Shown here one piece after another: positions 6,142 through 8,938 of a DNA stretch of 8,938 nucleotides. Made by a program: the position numbers and the translations under genes. The first letter of the stretch is position 1. Every line of letters begins with the position of its first letter. The notes beneath the pieces are model-generated. The model did not search any database, was not told the origin of the DNA, and was given only the letters and a program-made list of their open reading frames with translations. Source of the stretch: Lysobacteraceae bacterium (GTDB lineage: Bacteria > Pseudomonadota > Gammaproteobacteria > Steroidobacterales > Steroidobacteraceae); assembly GCA_012516015.1 (NCBI GenBank), contig JAAYXG010000341.1, positions 1 to 8,938 of the forward strand, given 5' to 3'.

Positions 6142-7530
6142 CTAAGTCAGTCTATTGATTCCATTGTAAGCCGCGACCCGATATGCCTCCGCCATCGTCG
6201 GATAGTTGAAGGTCGTTCGCGTGAAGAAGCGGACGTCGTTCAAATCGCGGCTCGCCATGACGGTCTGGCCGATGTGTACGATCTCGGAGGCGCCGTCGCC
6301 GAAACAATGGACGCCGAGCACTTCCATCGTCTCCGTGTGAAAGATGAGCTTCAGCATGCCCACGCGCTCGTCCGTCATCTGCGCCCGCGCGAGATTCTTG
6401 AAGGCACAATGACCGACTTCGTACGGAACGCGCGCTTCCTGTAGCTCTCGCTCGGTGCGGCCGACGGATGAGATCTCGGGAATCGTATAGATCCCGCTCG
6501 GGATGCGCTCTTGATGATGCGGTTCGATCGTGGGGTCGAGAATGTGCTGCACGGCGTGCGTGCCTTGCACGTAGGCGGCGCTCGCGAGCGCCGGCGGCCC
6601 CACGATGTCGCCGACGGCATAAATGTGCGGGACGGTCGTTTGATAGTGGCCGTTCACCGCGATGTGGCCGCGCGAATTCGCGGTGAGGCCCACGGCCTCC
6701 AGCCCGAGACGATCGGAGTTGCCGGTGCGCCCGTTCGCCCAGAGGAGCACGTCCGACTTGATCTTGCGCCCCGATTGGAGGTGCAGTACGACGTCGCGCT
6801 CGCGCGCCTCCAGGTGCTGAATCTGCTCGTTGTGCCGAATCACGCACCCCTGCTCGCGCAAGTGGTACGAGAGCGCTTCCGTGATCTCATCGTCCAAGAA
6901 CGACAGCAGGCGATCGTGCGTGTTGACGAGGGTGACCTTCGCACCGAGGTTGATGAAAATGGACGCATACTCGCACCCGATCACGCCTGCGCCGTAGATC
7001 GTGACGGCAAACGGGTGCTCACCGTAACGGAGGACCGAATCGCTGTCGCGCACGCGTGGATGGGAAAAATCGAGCTCCGGCGGATGATAGGGGCGCGAGC
7101 CGGTCGCGATGACGATGTGCTTGCCCTCGATACGTATTGGATTGCCGGTTGCCGCGCGCACCTCCAATGTGTGCGCATCGACGAAGCGCGCCTCCCCTCC
7201 GAAGATCGGAACGCGATTGCGCTCGTAGAAGCGCCGACGACTTGCCGTCTGCGTCTCGACGATCTTGTTCGCGGATGCAAGCAACTGCGGATAACCGAGG
7301 CGGGACGCATCCCGAAACTCCTTCAGCATCGGGTTGCGGCGCAGGTCATGGAGGATCTTGACTGCGTGGCGCAGCGCTTTACTCGGAATCGTGCCCCAAT
7401 GCGTGCAGCCGCCGCCGACTTCGAAGTAGCGTTCGATGAGCGCGACGGTGCGATGATTCTTCGCCGCCATCATCGCGGCGCCCTCGCCTGCCGGCCCGCT
7501 GCCGACGACAACTACGTCGAATGCCTTCAT
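6142..7530 (-). CDS. sthA: Soluble pyridine nucleotide transhydrogenase SthA
   Basis: SthA is a cytoplasmic FAD enzyme that moves hydride between NADPH and NAD+, mainly to remove excess NADPH. From the ATG at 7530 the product has 462 residues (E. coli 466). The FAD-binding GSGPAGEG is at 10-17. The SthA signature [19 protein letters not shown] is at 39-57: only the first Cys (C42) of the disulfide reductase CxxxxC motif is kept and position 47 is Thr, which separates it from lipoamide dehydrogenases. ATGSRPYHP is near 142-150, the NAD(P)-binding GAGVIG at 180-185, then YAVGDIVG. The C-terminal [16 protein letters not shown] has Asn where reductases carry the active-site His. The frame stays open to a GTG at 7605, adding 25 basic residues that lack homology to the standard N-terminus; ATG 7530 matches the family start but has only a weak SD. 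No neighbour is functionally linked. Confidence 0.96.
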   Translation of the reverse strand: MKAFDVVVVGSGPAGEGAAMMAAKNHRTVALIERYFEVGGGCTHWGTIPSKALRHAVKILHDLRRNPMLKEFRDASRLGYPQLLASANKIVETQTASRRRFYERNRVPIFGGEARFVDAHTLEVRAATGNPIRIEGKHIVIATGSRPYHPPELDFSHPRVRDSDSVLRYGEHPFAVTIYGAGVIGCEYASIFINLGAKVTLVNTHDRLLSFLDDEITEALSYHLREQGCVIRHNEQIQHLEARERDVVLHLQSGRKIKSDVLLWANGRTGNSDRLGLEAVGLTANSRGHIAVNGHYQTTVPHIYAVGDIVGPPALASAAYVQGTHAVQHILDPTIEPHHQERIPSGIYTIPEISSVGRTERELQEARVPYEVGHCAFKNLARAQMTDERVGMLKLIFHTETMEVLGVHCFGDGASEIVHIGQTVMASRDLNDVRFFTRTTFNYPTMAEAYRVAAYNGINRLT

Positions 7531-7881
7531 CTTGAGGTCTACCTTACCCGATAGGCTCCGGGCAGACGGGAGCTTCACCCGGGAGTCGCGTCGAGATAAA
7601 CGCACCGTCCGAGCTAATGACTGCCGCGAGCCGCGCTTCGGTCTTTACATCTTGCATACAAGGTCGAAACACGCGAGGTTGCTGCCCGCGGGGCATGCGT
7701 TGCGTACACGCAAAGCGCTTCCGCTTGCTTTATAAAGACAGTACCCTTTGTGCGACGAACGTCAGTGTAATCGATTCTGCTGCGCAGTACGTATCGACTG
7801 CGAGAATGCACTGATTGCAGGTGACGCACGAGAGACGACGATAAGGCTATACGAATGTCGACGGTCAACCAGGGGGATTCA
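7531..7881. promoter_or_regulatory. Divergent regulatory gap between sthA and the TonB receptor gene
   Basis: About 350 bases with no supported gene; it should hold both promoters. Two palindromes stand out: TTGCG-TACA-CGCAA (7700-7713) and CTTTATAAAG (7728-7737), the latter containing a -10-like TATAAA on each strand but without a well-spaced -35. Nearer the receptor gene a weak pair TTGCAG (7815-7820) and GATAAG (7840-7845), 19 bases apart, would give a transcript starting just upstream of the ATG at 7882. A small repeat TCGAT/ATCGA (7771-7775, 7793-7797) surrounds GCTGCGCAG. None is decisive. Confidence 0.35.
7871..7877 (+). promoter_or_regulatory. Ribosome binding site AGGGGGA of the TonB receptor gene
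   Basis: A G-rich SD-like stretch lies 4 bases before the ATG at 7882. It supports that start over the in-frame ATG at 7855, which has only AAGG 8 bases ahead and would lengthen the signal-peptide n-region to 18 residues. Confidence 0.6.
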
Positions 7882-8938
7882 ATGAGCTCACGAAGCAGGT
7901 CCTTGCGCATGGCTGTGTTTGCAACGCTGGCGGCAGTCGCTGCACCGCTCGCCGCGCAGGAGACACAAGACACTCAGGAGACCGGCCGGCAGATCGACAC
8001 CATCGTGGTGACGGCGCAGAAGCGCGAGCAGAGTTTGCAGGACGTCCCCATCGTCGTTACGACGATCTCGGAACAGCTGCTGCAGGACACGGGCGTCAAG
8101 GACATCAAGGACCTCACGTTGCTGACCCCTGGCCTCATCGTCACGTCCACGACGAGCGAGACAGTCACGACGGCGCGCATTCGCGGTATCGGCACGGTCG
8201 GGGACAACCCAGGCCTCGAATCGTCGGTCGGCGTCGTCATCGACGGCGTCTACCGCCCACGCAACGGCGTGAGCTTCGGTGACCTCGGCGAAATCGAACG
8301 CATCGAGGTGCTGAAAGGCCCGCAAGGCACCCTCTTCGGTAAGAACACCTCCGCGGGTGTGATCAACGTGGTCACGAAGCGGCCGTCGTTCGATTTCGGC
8401 TCGCAAGTCGAGCTCACCGCGGGCGACTACGGCGAGTTCGGCGGCTCGGCTTCGATCACCGGACCGATCGTTGGCGAGACGGTTGCGGGCCGCCTATACG
8501 TCGCGGCGCGCGAGCGCGACGGCTTTCTCGATGTCGAAACCGGTCCCGGGCCGCGCACCGAAAAGGAAGATTTCGATCGCAGCTTCTACACCGTTCGCGG
8601 TCAGCTCCTCATCGAGCCTTCGAGCGCTTTCGATATGCGGCTCGTCGCCGACTACACCGACCGCGACGAGAACTGCTGCTTGGGAACTCACGTCGTGCTG
8701 AGCCCGAATCCGGCGGTGCTCCAAGTGCTGAATACGATTCAGCCAGGCTCGTTCGCGAATCCGGCGGATCCGTTTGCACGGCGCGCATATGCGAATCGCT
8801 CGACGGAGCAGCAAATCGAGGACATGGGCGTGTCGCTCGAGATGAATTGGGATCTGCGCGCGTTCGGCGACTCGACCCTGACATCCGTGACCGCGTGGCG
8901 CAACTGGGAATCGACGAACGGTCAGGATTCCGACTTCA
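7882..8938 (+). CDS. TonB-dependent outer-membrane receptor, N-terminal part (3' end outside window)
   Basis: This is an outer-membrane transporter driven by TonB-ExbBD; the substrate is unknown. 352 residues are visible and the frame is open to the end of the window. The signal peptide MSSRSRSLRMAVFATLAAVAAPLAAQ has a basic n-region and a likely cut after LAA (about residue 25). A TonB box-like DTIVVTA is at 39-45. The plug domain runs from about 50 to 165, with IDGVYRP at 120-126, IERIEVLKGPQGTLFGKN from 138 and the plug end NVVTKRP at 162-168. The beta-barrel then starts (VELTAGDYGEFGGSASITGPI). A Cys-Cys pair in DENCCLG (near 270) lies in an early extracellular loop. This style belongs to the large, expanded receptor families of carbohydrate- and steroid-degrading Proteobacteria rather than to classical siderophore receptors. 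No plug or barrel defect was seen in the visible part. The gene for the missing barrel end lies beyond the window. Confidence 0.95.
   Translation, partial: MSSRSRSLRMAVFATLAAVAAPLAAQETQDTQETGRQIDTIVVTAQKREQSLQDVPIVVTTISEQLLQDTGVKDIKDLTLLTPGLIVTSTTSETVTTARIRGIGTVGDNPGLESSVGVVIDGVYRPRNGVSFGDLGEIERIEVLKGPQGTLFGKNTSAGVINVVTKRPSFDFGSQVELTAGDYGEFGGSASITGPIVGETVAGRLYVAARERDGFLDVETGPGPRTEKEDFDRSFYTVRGQLLIEPSSAFDMRLVADYTDRDENCCLGTHVVLSPNPAVLQVLNTIQPGSFANPADPFARRAYANRSTEQQIEDMGVSLEMNWDLRAFGDSTLTSVTAWRNWESTNGQDSDF

Noticed and set aside
6511..7554. Plus-strand 347-residue open frame
   Set aside because: It is antisense to sthA across most of its length and has no recognisable motif. Long antisense frames are common in G+C-rich genes.
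7614..7973. Minus-strand 119-residue open frame in the sthA/receptor gap
   Set aside because: It overlaps the receptor's SD, signal peptide and start, has Arg/Ser-rich composition and no family features. The gap is better explained as regulatory DNA.
7888..8406. Minus-strand 172-residue open frame
   Set aside because: It is antisense to the plug domain of the TonB receptor, which is clearly the coding strand.

Overview
The window is G+C-rich, gene-dense bacterial DNA with short intergenic gaps. It most resembles a gammaproteobacterium. The sthA product carries the SthA signature at its flavin site, and pepQ and mscL give E. coli-type proteins of near-standard length. The long TonB-dependent receptor has the DTIVVTAQKRE / IERIEVLKGPQGTLFGKN style common in oligotrophic Proteobacteria such as Steroidobacter-like lineages and sphingomonads. 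The assignment is inferred from protein style only; there is no rRNA or other taxonomic marker. No tRNA, rRNA, CRISPR array, insertion sequence or phage gene was seen.

Layout. Bases 1-2084 (+): the 3' half of uvrA, cut by the window edge, followed by a closely linked PP-loop ATPase of the Dph6-like (DUF71/COG2102) family. Bases 2097-3093 (-): a GNAT acetyltransferase and, upstream of it on the same strand, a small acidic Ala/Pro/Glu-rich lipoprotein. Between them lie a perfect 12-bp hairpin and a 12-bp tandem duplication that copies the lipoprotein stop codon. Bases 3094-3250: a divergent region with several inverted repeats. Bases 3124-4083 (+): a 2-keto-4-pentenoate hydratase-family protein that carries a lipoprotein signal; its true start is unresolved. 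Bases 4180-5493 (+): pepQ (Xaa-Pro dipeptidase). It converges on mscL (5562-5969, -) across a clear bidirectional terminator. Bases 6142-7530 (-): sthA, with a canonical five-run G-quadruplex motif just after its stop codon. Bases 7531-7881: a divergent regulatory gap. Bases 7882-8938 (+): the N-terminal part of a TonB-dependent outer-membrane receptor, cut by the window edge.

Most genes are independent housekeeping functions: DNA repair, proline-peptide turnover, osmotic safety valve, NADPH/NADH balance and outer-membrane uptake. Only uvrA with the Dph6-like gene looks like an operon. I did not find a convincing new multi-gene system. The items most worth a second look are the hydratase-fold lipoprotein and the palindromes before it, the G-quadruplex after sthA, and the bacterial Dph6-like gene behind uvrA.
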